This document shows positions 7,896 through 16,202 of a stretch of DNA of 64,000 bases, in pieces; within the stretch, counting starts at the first letter, position 1; each line of letters opens with the position of its first letter. Location of the stretch: NCBI RefSeq assembly GCF_022479115.1, contig NZ_CP092497.1:8432001-8496000 (forward strand). Direction: 5' to 3'. The translations under genes were made by a program, and so were the position numbers. This stretch comes from Amycolatopsis sp. EV170708-02-1 (lineage in GTDB: Bacteria > Actinomycetota > Actinomycetes > Mycobacteriales > Pseudonocardiaceae). Below the pieces are notes generated by a model. The model saw only the letters and a list, made by a program, of their open reading frames with translations, ran no database searches and was not told the origin of the DNA.

Positions 7896-10298
7896 ATGAC
7901 CGACAACCGCCTCCTGCCCGTCCTCCCGCTCGATGACGACGTCGTGCTGCCGGGCATGATCGTCCCGCTCGACCTCGCCGACACGGAGACGCGCGCCGCG
8001 GTGGAGTCCGCCCAGGCCAACACGCCTGCCCAGGCTTCCTTCCCGGGGATCCGGTCCAGCGCCGCCACCAAGGCCGAGGTGCTGATCGTCCCCCGCGTCC
8101 ACGGCGAGTACGCCGAGCTCGGCACCATCGCGACCGTCGAGCGCATCGGGCGGGTGCCCGGCGGCAAGACCGCGGTGCTGTTGCGCGGCACCCGCCGCGC
8201 CGTCGTCGGCCGCATCGCCGACGGCCCCGGCGCCGCCCGCTGGGTCCACGCCGAGGTCGCGACCGAGACCACCGACGACAACTCCGCGAAGCTCGCGTCC
8301 GAGTACAAGAGCGTCGTCCTCGCGATCCTCCAGCAGCGTGGCGGCTGGCAGATGATCGACGCGGTCCAGGAGGTCAAGGACCCGTCCGCGCTCGCCGACC
8401 TCGCGGGCAACTCGTCGTACCTGAACACCGAGCAGAAGCTCGAACTGCTCACCGCGCTCGACGTTTCGGCACGGCTCGAAAAGGCCCTCGAATGGAGCCG
8501 CGAGCAGCTGGCCGAACTCGAGGTCACCGACACCATCCGCAAGGACGTCCAGGAGGGCATGGAGAAGCAGCAGAAGGAGTTCCTGCTGCGCCGCCAGCTC
8601 GAAGCGATCCGCAAGGAGCTGGGCGAACTCGACGGCACGGCCAACGACGACGACTACCGCGCCCGCGTCGAGGCCGCCGAGCTGCCGGACGCGGTCAAGA
8701 AGGCCGCACTGTCCGAAGTGGACAAACTGGAGCGCACCTCCGACCAGTCCCCCGAGGGCGGCTGGATCCGCACGTGGCTGGACACGGTCCTCGAACTGCC
8801 GTGGAACGAGCGCACCACCGACGTCCACGACATCGCCGCCGCGCGCGACATCCTCGACGCCGACCACGCCGGTCTCGACGACGTGAAGGAACGCATCATC
8901 GAGTACCTGGCCGTGCGCAAACGTCGCGCGGAGTCGGGCCTCGGCCCCGTCGGCGGGCGCCGTTCGGGCGCGGTGCTGGCGCTCGCCGGCCCTCCCGGGG
9001 TCGGCAAGACGTCGCTCGGCGAGTCCGTGGCGAAGGCGATGGGCCGCAAGTTCGTCCGCGTCGCGCTCGGTGGCATCCGCGACGAGGCGGAGATCCGCGG
9101 TCACCGCCGCACCTACGTCGGCGCGCTGCCCGGCCGGATCGTCCGCGCCATCAAGGAAGCGGGCTCGATGAATCCGGTCGTGCTGCTCGACGAGATCGAC
9201 AAGGTCGGCGCCGACTACCGCGGCGACCCGACGGCCGCACTGCTGGAGGTGCTGGACCCGGAGCAGAACCACACCTTCCGCGACCACTACCTCGAGGTCG
9301 AGCTCGACCTGTCCGACGTCGTGTTCCTCGCGACGGCGAACGCGCTCGAAACCATCCCCGGCCCGCTGCTGGACCGGATGGAGCTGGTCACCCTCGACGG
9401 CTACACCGAGCACGAGAAGGTCACCATCGCCCGCGACCACCTGCTCCCCCGCGAGCTGGAGCGCGCCGGTCTCGGCAAGGACGACGTCACGCTGACCGAC
9501 GGCGCGTTCAGCCGCATCGCCGCCGAGTACACGCGGGAAGCCGGGGTGCGCAACGCGAACCGGACCATCGCGAAGGTTCTGCGGAAGGTGGCGACCAAGG
9601 TCGCGCTGGACGAGGTCGCGCTGCCGCTGACGATCGACGCCGACGGGCTGGAGACCTACCTCGGCCGCCCACGGCACCTGCCGGAGTCCTCGCTGCCCGC
9701 GTCGACCCAGCGCACGTCGACCCCGGGCGTGGCCACCGGGCTGGCGGTGACCGGTGCCGGCGGTGACGTCCTCTACATCGAGGCGTCGCTGGCGGATCCG
9801 GAGTCCGGCTCCACCGGGCTGTCGCTGACCGGTCAGCTGGGTGACGTGATGAAGGAGTCGGTGCAGATCGCGTTGTCGTACCTGCGTTCGCGCGGCGCGG
9901 AGCTGGAACTCCCGGTCGGCGATCTGAAGGACCGCGGCATCCACGTGCACGTCCCGGCGGGCGCGGTGCCCAAGGACGGGCCGAGCGCCGGTATCACGAT
10001 GACGACCGCCCTCGCGTCCTTGCTTTCGGGTCGGGTCGTGAAGTCGGACGTCGCGATGACCGGTGAGGTGTCGCTGACCGGGCGCGTGCTGCCGATCGGC
10101 GGGGTCAAGCAGAAGCTGCTGGCCGCGCACCGGGCCGGGATGAAGACGGTGATCATCCCGCAGCGCAACGAGCCCGATCTGGACGACGTCCCGGCCGAAG
10201 TGCTGGCACAGCTGGACGTCCACGCCGTGGCGAACGTCCGCGACGTGCTGGACATCGCGCTGGCCCCGGCGACGGCTCCGGTCGCCCAAGCGGCGTAA
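7896..10298 (+). CDS. lon: ATP-dependent protease Lon
   Basis: An 800-residue LonA protease. It has an N-terminal substrate-recognition domain (about 1-200) and a coiled-coil linker (SREQLAELEVTDTIRKDVQE and on). The AAA+ module has Walker A GPPGVGKT (residues 365-372) and Walker B VLLDEIDKV. The serine-lysine peptidase domain has Ser697 in DGPSAG and Lys740 in GGVKQK; the 43-residue spacing is the same as E. coli Ser679/Lys722. The length is typical. Ribosome site GAGGAG at 7883. It degrades misfolded and regulatory proteins in the cytosol. Not all actinobacteria keep lon (M. tuberculosis lacks it). It is monocistronic, with an HspR-type operator upstream and a hairpin downstream. Confidence 0.97.
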   Translation: MTDNRLLPVLPLDDDVVLPGMIVPLDLADTETRAAVESAQANTPAQASFPGIRSSAATKAEVLIVPRVHGEYAELGTIATVERIGRVPGGKTAVLLRGTRRAVVGRIADGPGAARWVHAEVATETTDDNSAKLASEYKSVVLAILQQRGGWQMIDAVQEVKDPSALADLAGNSSYLNTEQKLELLTALDVSARLEKALEWSREQLAELEVTDTIRKDVQEGMEKQQKEFLLRRQLEAIRKELGELDGTANDDDYRARVEAAELPDAVKKAALSEVDKLERTSDQSPEGGWIRTWLDTVLELPWNERTTDVHDIAAARDILDADHAGLDDVKERIIEYLAVRKRRAESGLGPVGGRRSGAVLALAGPPGVGKTSLGESVAKAMGRKFVRVALGGIRDEAEIRGHRRTYVGALPGRIVRAIKEAGSMNPVVLLDEIDKVGADYRGDPTAALLEVLDPEQNHTFRDHYLEVELDLSDVVFLATANALETIPGPLLDRMELVTLDGYTEHEKVTIARDHLLPRELERAGLGKDDVTLTDGAFSRIAAEYTREAGVRNANRTIAKVLRKVATKVALDEVALPLTIDADGLETYLGRPRHLPESSLPASTQRTSTPGVATGLAVTGAGGDVLYIEASLADPESGSTGLSLTGQLGDVMKESVQIALSYLRSRGAELELPVGDLKDRGIHVHVPAGAVPKDGPSAGITMTTALASLLSGRVVKSDVAMTGEVSLTGRVLPIGGVKQKLLAAHRAGMKTVIIPQRNEPDLDDVPAEVLAQLDVHAVANVRDVLDIALAPATAPVAQAA

Positions 10299-10307
10299 CG
10301 GCGCGAG

Positions 10308-10349
10308 GCCGAAGCCCCGGATCTCTTCGCGGGATCCGGGGCTTTCGGC
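10308..10349 (+). terminator. lon terminator hairpin
   Basis: The arms GCCGAAGCCCCGGATC (10308-10323) and GATCCGGGGCTTTCGGC (10333-10349) pair with one bulge. It lies 10 bases after the lon stop. Confidence 0.85.
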
Positions 10350-10464
10350 TTCCGAGATCCGGACGAACCCGGACATTGACTCGCCTTAAACTCCCTATCA
10401 CGTTTTGATAACGTACATTGCGTGCCACCCAGCCGGGGTGCGTGATCCTTGAGAGGGCAAGGTC

Positions 10465-10665
10465 ATGAGTCAAGGAATTCTTTCCCCGTTGCGGCCGAGG
10501 CGCAGGTGCGTTTCGGCCGGTCAGATCGTCTGTCTGAGCATTCTCACCGGATTCACCGCGGCGCTGACCTTCGCCGGCACCAGCTCCACGATCGCCGCCG
10601 GGATCGCCATCGCCCTGTTCGGCGCCGTTCTCCGCCAACCCGCGCCCGCCAAGGCACTCCGATGA
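10465..10665 (+). CDS. Small two-helix membrane protein, unknown function
   Basis: 66 residues from ATG 10465 (ribosome site GGCAAGG). A basic N-terminus (LRPRRR) is followed by two hydrophobic segments (about 17-36 and 40-56) and a short polar tail, which predicts a hairpin inner-membrane protein. Its stop overlaps the next start by 4 bases (ATGA), so it is coupled to the HTH gene. About 60 bases upstream lies an inverted repeat ACGTT-N5-AACGT (around 10402-10416), preceded by TTGACT near 10376; these are a possible operator and promoter element. No family recognised. Confidence 0.65.
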   Translation: MSQGILSPLRPRRRCVSAGQIVCLSILTGFTAALTFAGTSSTIAAGIAIALFGAVLRQPAPAKALR

Positions 10666-11165
10666 ACACGGAAGCGGAGTTCATGGCGCGGCTGCGCGAA
10701 CTCCGTGACCGAAGCGGCCTCAGCATCCGCGCGCTGGCTGCCGCGACCGGCTGGTCCCGCAGCACCTTGGCCGACCTGCTGGCCCGGAACAGCTTGCCCA
10801 GCAACGAAAACCAGATGCGAGTCCTGTTACGCGCCCTGCTCCGGACGGTCCCCGACGAGCTCGGGGTCGACGAGTATCTCGCCGACTGGCGTCACCTGAT
10901 CGGACGTCGCCACCACCGCAATGGCGGATGCGCGCCGCTCGACCGGATACTCGTCGCGCTGGAAATCGCCGCACAGCGCGGCGGCGCCGAAGCGCCGGGC
11001 CTTCGCAAAGCGAAAGAAATCGTTCAGCACGAAGGTTCCCTACGAAAGTTCCCTCCTCGCGGTGAATACGCCGCGAATTCACCTGGATGTCCCGTTCCGC
11101 CCGTACTCTCCGACCCGCTCCATCCCGCACCACCACATCAGCGGATGTCTCGGAGGCACGAGTGA
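10662..11165 (+). CDS. Helix-turn-helix (XRE-like) regulator
   Basis: 167 residues from ATG 10662, chosen because ATGA overlaps the preceding stop. The N-terminal HTH reads MARLRELRDRSGLSIRALAA then TGWSRSTLADLLARN, a Cro/C1-like fold common in actinomycete regulators. The rest is predicted helical, with a Pro-rich disordered tail (PPVLSDPLHPAPPHQ). Its last codons overlap the GTG start of the downstream TAT phosphatase. The three genes therefore look like one translationally coupled unit, which suggests the regulator controls its own operon. Confidence 0.75.
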   Translation: MNTEAEFMARLRELRDRSGLSIRALAAATGWSRSTLADLLARNSLPSNENQMRVLLRALLRTVPDELGVDEYLADWRHLIGRRHHRNGGCAPLDRILVALEIAAQRGGAEAPGLRKAKEIVQHEGSLRKFPPRGEYAANSPGCPVPPVLSDPLHPAPPHQRMSRRHE

Positions 11166-12322
11166 AGCGACGGAATTTCCTGCGCGCGGCCGTGGTCGGC
11201 GCCAGCGTCACGGCGTTCGGAAACAGGCTCTCGGGAGCGGCTCTCGCCGCGCCCGCCCAGAACGGACCCAGCCCGTACGGCGCCCTCCAGGCGGCCGACG
11301 CGAACGGGATCCAGCTGCCGGCGGGATTCACCAGCCGCGTCATCGCGAGGTCCGGCCAGCAGGTCGCGAACACCGGGTACACCTGGCACAGCGCCCCGGA
11401 CGGCGGCGCGGTGTTCGCCGACGGCAGCGGCTGGATCTACGTGTCGAACTCGGAGATCACCCCCGGCGGCGGCGCGAGCGCGGTCAAATTCGACGCGAGC
11501 GGGAACATCACCGGCGCCCACCGCATCCTGGCGAACACGCGCCAGAACTGCGCGGGCGGCAAGACTCCTTGGAACACCTGGCTTTCCTGTGAAGAGACCG
11601 ATCTCGGTTTCGTCTACGAATGCCAGCCGAACGGCCCGGCCACGGCCGCCGTCCAGCGGCCCGCGATGGGGAAGTTCAAGCACGAGGCCGCGGCGGCCGA
11701 CCCGGTACGCAAGGTCGTCTACCTGACCGAAGACACCTCGGACGGCTGCTTCTACCGCTTCGTCCCGACGACCTGGGGCAACCTCTCCGCCGGGACGTTG
11801 CAGGTGCTCAAGGCGGGCACGGCGACCTCGGGCAGCTTCACCTGGGCGAACGTTCCCGACCCCGACGGCTCCCCCACCGCCACCCGCAACCAGGTGTCCG
11901 GCGCGAAGCGGTTCAACGGTGGCGAAGGACTGCACTACGCCAACGACACCGCATGGTTCACCACCAAGGGCGACAACCGCGTCTGGCAGCTCAACCTGAC
12001 GAACAGTACCTACGAGCTGGCCTACGACGACTCGCTGGTCAGCCCCGGCTCGGCCCCGCTGACCGGCGTCGACAACGTCACCGGGACCTCGTCGGGCGAC
12101 CTGTACGTCGCCGAAGACGGCGGCAACATGGAGATCTGCATCATCACGCCGAACGACATCGTGGCCCCCTTCCTGCGGATCAACGGCCAGAGCTCGTCGG
12201 AGATCTGCGGCCCCGCCTTCACCCCGGCGGGCAACCGGCTGTACTTCTCTTCCCAGCGTGGCACCTCCGGTTCGTCCTCGGGCGGGATCACCTACGAGGT
12301 GACCGGCCCCTTCCGCTCCTGA
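11162..12322 (+). CDS. TAT-exported PhoX-family (DUF839) phosphatase-like protein
   Basis: 386 residues from GTG 11162, which overlaps the stop of the HTH gene. It starts VKRRNFLRAAVVGAS, a twin-arginine signal, followed by an alanine-rich stretch ending LAAPA. The mature part is a beta-propeller with the PhoX/DUF839 hallmarks: PAGF...VIARSG, a WNTWLSCEET metal-ligand motif and later KHEAAAADP and VYLTEDTSDGCFYRF. PhoX enzymes are Ca/Fe phosphatases for organic phosphate; this short form (under 400 residues) may have another substrate. A 40-nt perfect palindrome follows. Confidence 0.82.
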   Translation: MKRRNFLRAAVVGASVTAFGNRLSGAALAAPAQNGPSPYGALQAADANGIQLPAGFTSRVIARSGQQVANTGYTWHSAPDGGAVFADGSGWIYVSNSEITPGGGASAVKFDASGNITGAHRILANTRQNCAGGKTPWNTWLSCEETDLGFVYECQPNGPATAAVQRPAMGKFKHEAAAADPVRKVVYLTEDTSDGCFYRFVPTTWGNLSAGTLQVLKAGTATSGSFTWANVPDPDGSPTATRNQVSGAKRFNGGEGLHYANDTAWFTTKGDNRVWQLNLTNSTYELAYDDSLVSPGSAPLTGVDNVTGTSSGDLYVAEDGGNMEICIITPNDIVAPFLRINGQSSSEICGPAFTPAGNRLYFSSQRGTSGSSSGGITYEVTGPFRS

Positions 12323-12345
12323 GCTCCTGCTGGTGAACCCACGTC

Positions 12346-12385
12346 CGCTATCGCGGTGGCAGGGCGCCCTGCCACCGCGATAGCG
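12346..12385. terminator. Perfect 40-nt palindrome between convergent genes
   Basis: Two 20-nt arms (12346-12365 and 12366-12385) are exact reverse complements with no spacer. It sits between the phosphatase stop and the convergent dedA stop. A bidirectional terminator is the simplest reading, although a spacer-free palindrome this long is unusual. Confidence 0.75.
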
Positions 12386-12471
12386 AGGCCTTCGACCAGG
12401 GCACATCTCAGCTCCCCCAACAGGCTCTAAGACCGGCGTGCGGGGCGCCCGACCCAGGCGCCCCGCACGGC

Positions 12472-13122
12472 TCAGGCGTCGATACGGGACTTCTCACGGA
12501 GACGGCTCACCACGAAGAGGGTCAGGGCGACAGCGACGGCGGCGATCACGAAGTACTGGAAGAACCCGGCGTATTCCTCGACCAGATGCCAGCTCTCCCC
12601 GAGGCCATAGCCCGCCAGGACGAACACCGTGTTCCAGATCAGGCTGCCCAGCGTGGTCAGGGCCAGGAAGCGCCAGAACGGCATGCGCTCGATTCCGGCT
12701 GGCAGGGAGATGAGACTGCGGAAGATCGGCACCATCCTGCCGAAGAACACCGCCTTGGTGCCGTGCTTCTGGAACCAGGCTTCGGTCTTGTCGAAGTCGG
12801 ACGCCTTGACCAGCGGGATCTTCGCCATCCAGCGGCGTGTGCGGTCGCGGCCCAGCAACAGGCCGAGGTAGTACACGATGATCGCGCCCGCCACCGAGCC
12901 GAACGTCGTCCACACCAGCGCTTCCATCAGCGTGAACGTGCCCTGACTGGCGGAGAACCCGGCGAGCGGGAGGACCAGTTCGCTGGGGATCGGCGGGAAG
13001 AGGTTGTCCAGGCCGACGATGATCGCGGCGCCCGGACCACCCAGCGCGTCCATCAGTGACACCGCCCAGCCGGCGAGTCCTCCCATCGGTTCACTGGCGG
13101 TTTGGGCGAGAAGGAGGTTCAT
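12472..13122 (-). CDS. DedA-family membrane protein
   Basis: 216 residues from ATG 13122 (AAAGG upstream). It shows the DedA pattern: an N-terminal helix, the re-entrant FPPIPSELVLPLAGFSASQG, the helix SVAGAIIVYYLGLLLGRD, then the conserved FFGRMVPIFRSLISLPAGI and two C-terminal helices. Members are undecaprenyl-phosphate or phospholipid flippases of the inner membrane. The short basic tail (RLREKSRIDA) is cytosolic. Transcribed away from the histidine kinase gene, with a palindrome in the shared promoter region. Confidence 0.92.
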   Translation of the reverse strand: MNLLLAQTASEPMGGLAGWAVSLMDALGGPGAAIIVGLDNLFPPIPSELVLPLAGFSASQGTFTLMEALVWTTFGSVAGAIIVYYLGLLLGRDRTRRWMAKIPLVKASDFDKTEAWFQKHGTKAVFFGRMVPIFRSLISLPAGIERMPFWRFLALTTLGSLIWNTVFVLAGYGLGESWHLVEEYAGFFQYFVIAAVAVALTLFVVSRLREKSRIDA

Positions 13123-13206
13123 GGCGGCCTTTCGTGGTCGTCTGCGGATGTCAACGAACGTACGAATCGCCCGGGTTCCGCACACTGGGGTGAAGCGGCA
13201 CAAATC

Positions 13207-13224
13207 ACTGCGGTAAACCGCAGT
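13207..13224. promoter_or_regulatory. 18-bp palindrome in the dedA/sensor-kinase divergent promoter
   Basis: ACTGCGGT-AA-ACCGCAGT is a perfect inverted repeat 33 bases upstream of the kinase start and 85 bases upstream of the dedA start. It has the form of a dimeric regulator site, and the LuxR-type response regulator encoded downstream is an obvious candidate. That assignment is inference. Confidence 0.55.
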
Positions 13225-13257
13225 ACCGATCTTCGGCTACCCCGCTAACCTGGCGTT

Positions 13258-14409
13258 ATGCCCGTTCCGGCAGCGATGCGCCGCTATCTGCGCAAAGCAC
13301 TCCGCGCCACACTCGGTCTGGCGATCGGCGCCATGACCGCTGTCGCGGAGTTCTTCTACGTGCTCTTCGGCGGAATCGCGCTCGCGGTCCCCGCGCTGCG
13401 GCAGCCCGTCTTCGCCGGTGCGCGCGCACTGTCCGAAGTGGAACGGCGACGACTGGAGAAGTACTTCGGCGAAGAGAACGCCACGAACTACACCGATCGC
13501 CGCGCGATGGCCTATCTCGTCCCGCGGTGCGTCATCGGCCTGCTCTGTGCCGCGATTTTCGTCCTGATCCTGCTGGGCGCCGCTTCCGGCCTGATCATCG
13601 CCGCTCAGCTTGTCGAGGGTCAGTCGCCCGGAGGAGGAGCACCGGCAGACTGGTACGACCCGCTCACCACCGTCCTCTTCGGCGGGTTACTCGTATTCCT
13701 TTCCGTGCAAGGGCTCATCGGAGCCGCGACGCTGGACGCCAGGCTGGCGAAGCGCTTTTTCGGTCCCAGCAAAAGCGAAAAGTTGCGCCGGCGGCTCTCC
13801 GAACTCACGACCAGCCGGGCCGAAGTGGTCGAGGCGGTCAACGGTGAGCGCCGCCGGATCGAACGTGACCTGCACGACGGCGTCCAGCAGCGGCTCGTCG
13901 CGCTGGGGATGCTGCTCGGCCGGGCGCGTCGCGCGAGCGACCCGGAGCACGCGGCGGATCTGCTCCGGCAAGCACACGAGGAATCACAGCGCGCCCTGGT
14001 GGACCTGCGAGAGGTCTCGTGGCGGGTGTATCCGATCGCGCTGGACGCGGACGGGCTGCATCCCGCGTTGGAGGCGCTCGCGGAACGCTCGGGTATCCCG
14101 GTCCACCTGCGGGTCGACCTGCCGGAACGGCCACCGCCGTCGATCGAGACCGTCATCTACTTCGTCGCTTCCGAGGCGGTCACCAATACGATCAAGCACG
14201 CCGCGGCGACGCGGATCGACATCGAGGTGGAGCGGGACGGGGACAAGGTGCGGGTGCGGATCACCGATGACGGAACGGGCGGGGCGCGCGAGTCGGGCGG
14301 CGGGCTTTCCGGCCTCGCGATGCGCGTCGCGGCGGCCGACGGAAAGTTCACTGTGGACAGTCCACTGGGCGGTCCGACAGTGGTGACCGCGGTGCTGCCA
14401 TGCGGGTGA
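13258..14409 (+). CDS. NarL-type sensor histidine kinase
   Basis: 383 residues. The N-terminal half contains two or three hydrophobic spans (about 20-45, 95-125, 140-160) and no large extracellular domain, so it may sense membrane or envelope state. The HisKA_3 dimerisation helix reads RRRIERDLHDGVQQRLV with His206, and the HATPase domain has SEAVTNTIKHA (N-box) and ITDDGTGG. The last 10 bases overlap the response regulator start. ATG 13258 has no ribosome site but is close to a TA-rich hexamer, so it may be leaderless. Confidence 0.9.
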   Translation: MPVPAAMRRYLRKALRATLGLAIGAMTAVAEFFYVLFGGIALAVPALRQPVFAGARALSEVERRRLEKYFGEENATNYTDRRAMAYLVPRCVIGLLCAAIFVLILLGAASGLIIAAQLVEGQSPGGGAPADWYDPLTTVLFGGLLVFLSVQGLIGAATLDARLAKRFFGPSKSEKLRRRLSELTTSRAEVVEAVNGERRRIERDLHDGVQQRLVALGMLLGRARRASDPEHAADLLRQAHEESQRALVDLREVSWRVYPIALDADGLHPALEALAERSGIPVHLRVDLPERPPPSIETVIYFVASEAVTNTIKHAAATRIDIEVERDGDKVRVRITDDGTGGARESGGGLSGLAMRVAAADGKFTVDSPLGGPTVVTAVLPCG

Positions 14410-15044
14410 TCCTCGCGGAGGACTCGACCCTTCTGCGCGAGGGGCTGGTCCGGCTGCTGGTCGAAGAAGGACACGAGGTCGTGGCGTCGGTCGGCGACGG
14501 CGAAGCGCTCCTCTCGACGACGGCCGCACACAGGCCGGACGTGATCGTCACGGACGTCCGTATGCCGCCGACCCACACCGACGAGGGCCTCCGCGCGGCG
14601 CTCGAGATCCGGAAACGCTGGCCGGAGATCGGGGTGCTGGTGCTCTCGCAGTACGTCGAGAAGCGCTACGCCGCGGACCTGATCACCGGCGACGGCGAAC
14701 GCGTCGGTTATCTCCTGAAGGACAGGGTCGCCCAAGTGGGCGAATTCCTGGACGCGCTCGACCGGATCGCCGCGGGTGGTGCGGCGTTCGATCCGGAGGT
14801 CGTCCGGCGGTTGCTCGCCCGGACCACGCATACCGATCCGCTCGCGAAACTGACCGTCCGCGAACGTGAAGTACTGGAGAAAATGGCGCAGGGCCACACG
14901 AACCCCGGGATCGCCGAGTCGTTGTTCATCTCGCTGAGCGCTGTCGAGAAGCACGTGAACGCCATTTTCGACAAGCTCGGGCTGGCCAGCACCGCCGGCT
15001 ACAGCCGTCGAGTCCTGGCCATCCTTCGCTATCTCGGGTCCTGA
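14400..15044 (+). CDS. LuxR/NarL-family response regulator
   Basis: 214 residues. The receiver domain (about 1-125) has AEDSTLLREGL at the acidic pocket, Asp52 in VIVTDVRMPP, and a Lys in YLLKDRV. The C-terminal LuxR HTH (about 145-205) reads LTVREREVLEKMAQGHTNPG, then SAVEKHVNAIFDKL. It overlaps the kinase gene by 10 bases, the usual arrangement of an actinomycete two-component pair. Targets are unknown, though the palindrome upstream of the kinase suggests autoregulation. Confidence 0.93.
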   Translation: MRVILAEDSTLLREGLVRLLVEEGHEVVASVGDGEALLSTTAAHRPDVIVTDVRMPPTHTDEGLRAALEIRKRWPEIGVLVLSQYVEKRYAADLITGDGERVGYLLKDRVAQVGEFLDALDRIAAGGAAFDPEVVRRLLARTTHTDPLAKLTVREREVLEKMAQGHTNPGIAESLFISLSAVEKHVNAIFDKLGLASTAGYSRRVLAILRYLGS

Positions 15045-15052
15045 CCCCCGAG

Positions 15053-15082
15053 TTGACAGGCAAGCGACGGCTTGCCTATAAC
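15053..15082 (+). promoter_or_regulatory. Promoter with an operator in the spacer, for the ArsR gene
   Basis: -35 TTGACA (15053-15058) and -10 TATAAC (15077-15082) with an 18-base spacer. The spacer holds the inverted repeat AGGCAAG-cgacgg-CTTGCCT (15058-15077), which would block RNA polymerase when bound. The GTG start at 15089 lies 6 bases beyond the -10, so the transcript is expected to be leaderless. Confidence 0.82.
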
Positions 15083-15088
15083 TGGGTC

Positions 15089-15379
15089 GTGGACGGCGAC
15101 CTGTTCAAGGCGATCGGCGACGCGACGCGACGCACCATCCTGGACGAGCTGACCGAAAAGGACGGTCAGACCCTGTTCGAGATCTGCGGCAGGCTGACCA
15201 TGAAACATGGCTTGACCTCGTCGCGGCAGGCCATTTCGCAGCATCTCGCGATGCTCGAACAAGCGGGCCTGGTGCGTACTCGGCGACAGGGCCGCTACAA
15301 GTTCCACCACATCGACACGAGCCCATTGCGGTCGATCGTCGAGCGGTGGCCCATCGACCGAGAGGAACCGAACCCGTGA
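15089..15379 (+). CDS. ArsR-family winged-helix repressor
   Basis: 96 residues from GTG 15089. An upstream in-frame start at 15053 would lie inside the -35 element and is rejected. The winged helix reads LFKAIGDATRRTILDELTEK, SRQAISQHLAMLEQAGLV and TRRQGRYKFHHID. There is no metal-binding cysteine pair, so it is the non-metal SdpR/enzyme-linked type. It overlaps the VOC gene by 4 bases and should repress both through the palindrome in its promoter. Confidence 0.88.
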   Translation: MDGDLFKAIGDATRRTILDELTEKDGQTLFEICGRLTMKHGLTSSRQAISQHLAMLEQAGLVRTRRQGRYKFHHIDTSPLRSIVERWPIDREEPNP

Positions 15380-15765
15380 TCCGGATCAACATCACCAGCG
15401 TCTTCGTCGACGACCAGGCCAAGGCCCTCGACTTCTACACCGAAAAACTGGGGTTCATCAAGAAACACGACGTGCCCACCGGAGACGCCCGCTGGCTCAC
15501 CGTGGTCTCCCCGGCGAATCCCGACGGCGTCGAACTGCTGCTGGAACCGGACGGACACCCCGCGGCGAAGCCGTTCAAGAAGGCACTCGCCGGCGACGGC
15601 ATCCCGTTCACGCAGTTCGCCGTGGACGACGTGTACGCCGAGGTCGAGCGACTCAAGGGGCTCGGCGTCGAGTTCACCCAGGACCCCGTCGACATGGGGC
15701 CCGTGGTCACCGCCGTCTTCGACGACACCTGCGGCAACCTGATCCAGCTCGCCACGATGAAGTAG
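15376..15765 (+). CDS. VOC-family (glyoxalase/bleomycin-resistance fold) protein
   Basis: 129 residues from GTG 15376, which overlaps the ArsR stop (GTGA). It contains two beta-alpha-beta-beta-beta modules: VIRINITSVFVDDQAKALDF and GIPFTQFAVDDVYAEVERL. The C-terminal FDDTCGNLIQLA carries the usual last metal-ligand strand. This ArsR-VOC pairing is common in actinobacteria, but the substrate is not known. A GC-rich terminator follows. Confidence 0.87.
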   Translation: MIRINITSVFVDDQAKALDFYTEKLGFIKKHDVPTGDARWLTVVSPANPDGVELLLEPDGHPAAKPFKKALAGDGIPFTQFAVDDVYAEVERLKGLGVEFTQDPVDMGPVVTAVFDDTCGNLIQLATMK

Positions 15766-15778
15766 ACCCGGCGAAACA

Positions 15779-15815
15779 GGGCGGGGCCTGGTCCACCGTG
15801 GACCAGGCCCCGCCC
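15779..15815. terminator. Bidirectional terminator hairpin
   Basis: The arms beginning GGGCGGGGCCTGGTCCA (15779-15795) and ending TGGACCAGGCCCCGCCC (15799-15815) are perfectly complementary around a short loop. It lies between two convergent VOC genes. Confidence 0.88.
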
Positions 15816-15821
15816 GAAGAT

Positions 15822-16202
15822 TTACTGCTGCACCCACTCCACGAGTTCCACGGGCACACCGTTCGGGTCGGTGACCATGAAGAGACGCTCTCCCCAAGGC
15901 TCTTCCCGCAGCGGCAGCGTGATCTCGACACCTTCGTCGCGAAGGCGCTTCTCCTCGGCCTCGAGGTTCTCGACCGTGAAGGCCACGATCACGCCGGACG
16001 CGCGCCGCTGCCGCAGGTTCTCCGGCAAGACCTCGATACCCGCCTGAAGCAGGACGATGGTCACCTTCGCGGTTTCGTGCCCGAGGGAGACGAAACCCTC
16101 CGCGGCCATCTGCTCGGTGAAGCCGAAGTGCTCGGTGAAGAAGCGACTGGACGCGGCGACGTCGTCGACGGTCAACGAGACGGTGGAGGCAAGGACGTTC
16201 AT
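15822..16202 (-). CDS. VOC-family protein
   Basis: 126 residues. The N-terminal module VSLTVDDVAASSRFFTEHFG is followed by a second module with GVIVAFTVENLEAEEKRLRD and the closing MVTDPNGVPVELVEWVQQ. It resembles fosfomycin/bleomycin-resistance-fold proteins without a diagnostic residue set. It is transcribed divergently from a TetR gene whose promoter region has AAGTTTAC/GTAAACTT half-sites, so it is the likely target of that repressor. Confidence 0.87.
   Translation of the reverse strand: MNVLASTVSLTVDDVAASSRFFTEHFGFTEQMAAEGFVSLGHETAKVTIVLLQAGIEVLPENLRQRRASGVIVAFTVENLEAEEKRLRDEGVEITLPLREEPWGERLFMVTDPNGVPVELVEWVQQ

Noticed and set aside
7863..10376. 837-residue open frame opposite lon
   Set aside because: Antisense shadow of a strongly conserved gene; composition is low-complexity and no start signal is present.
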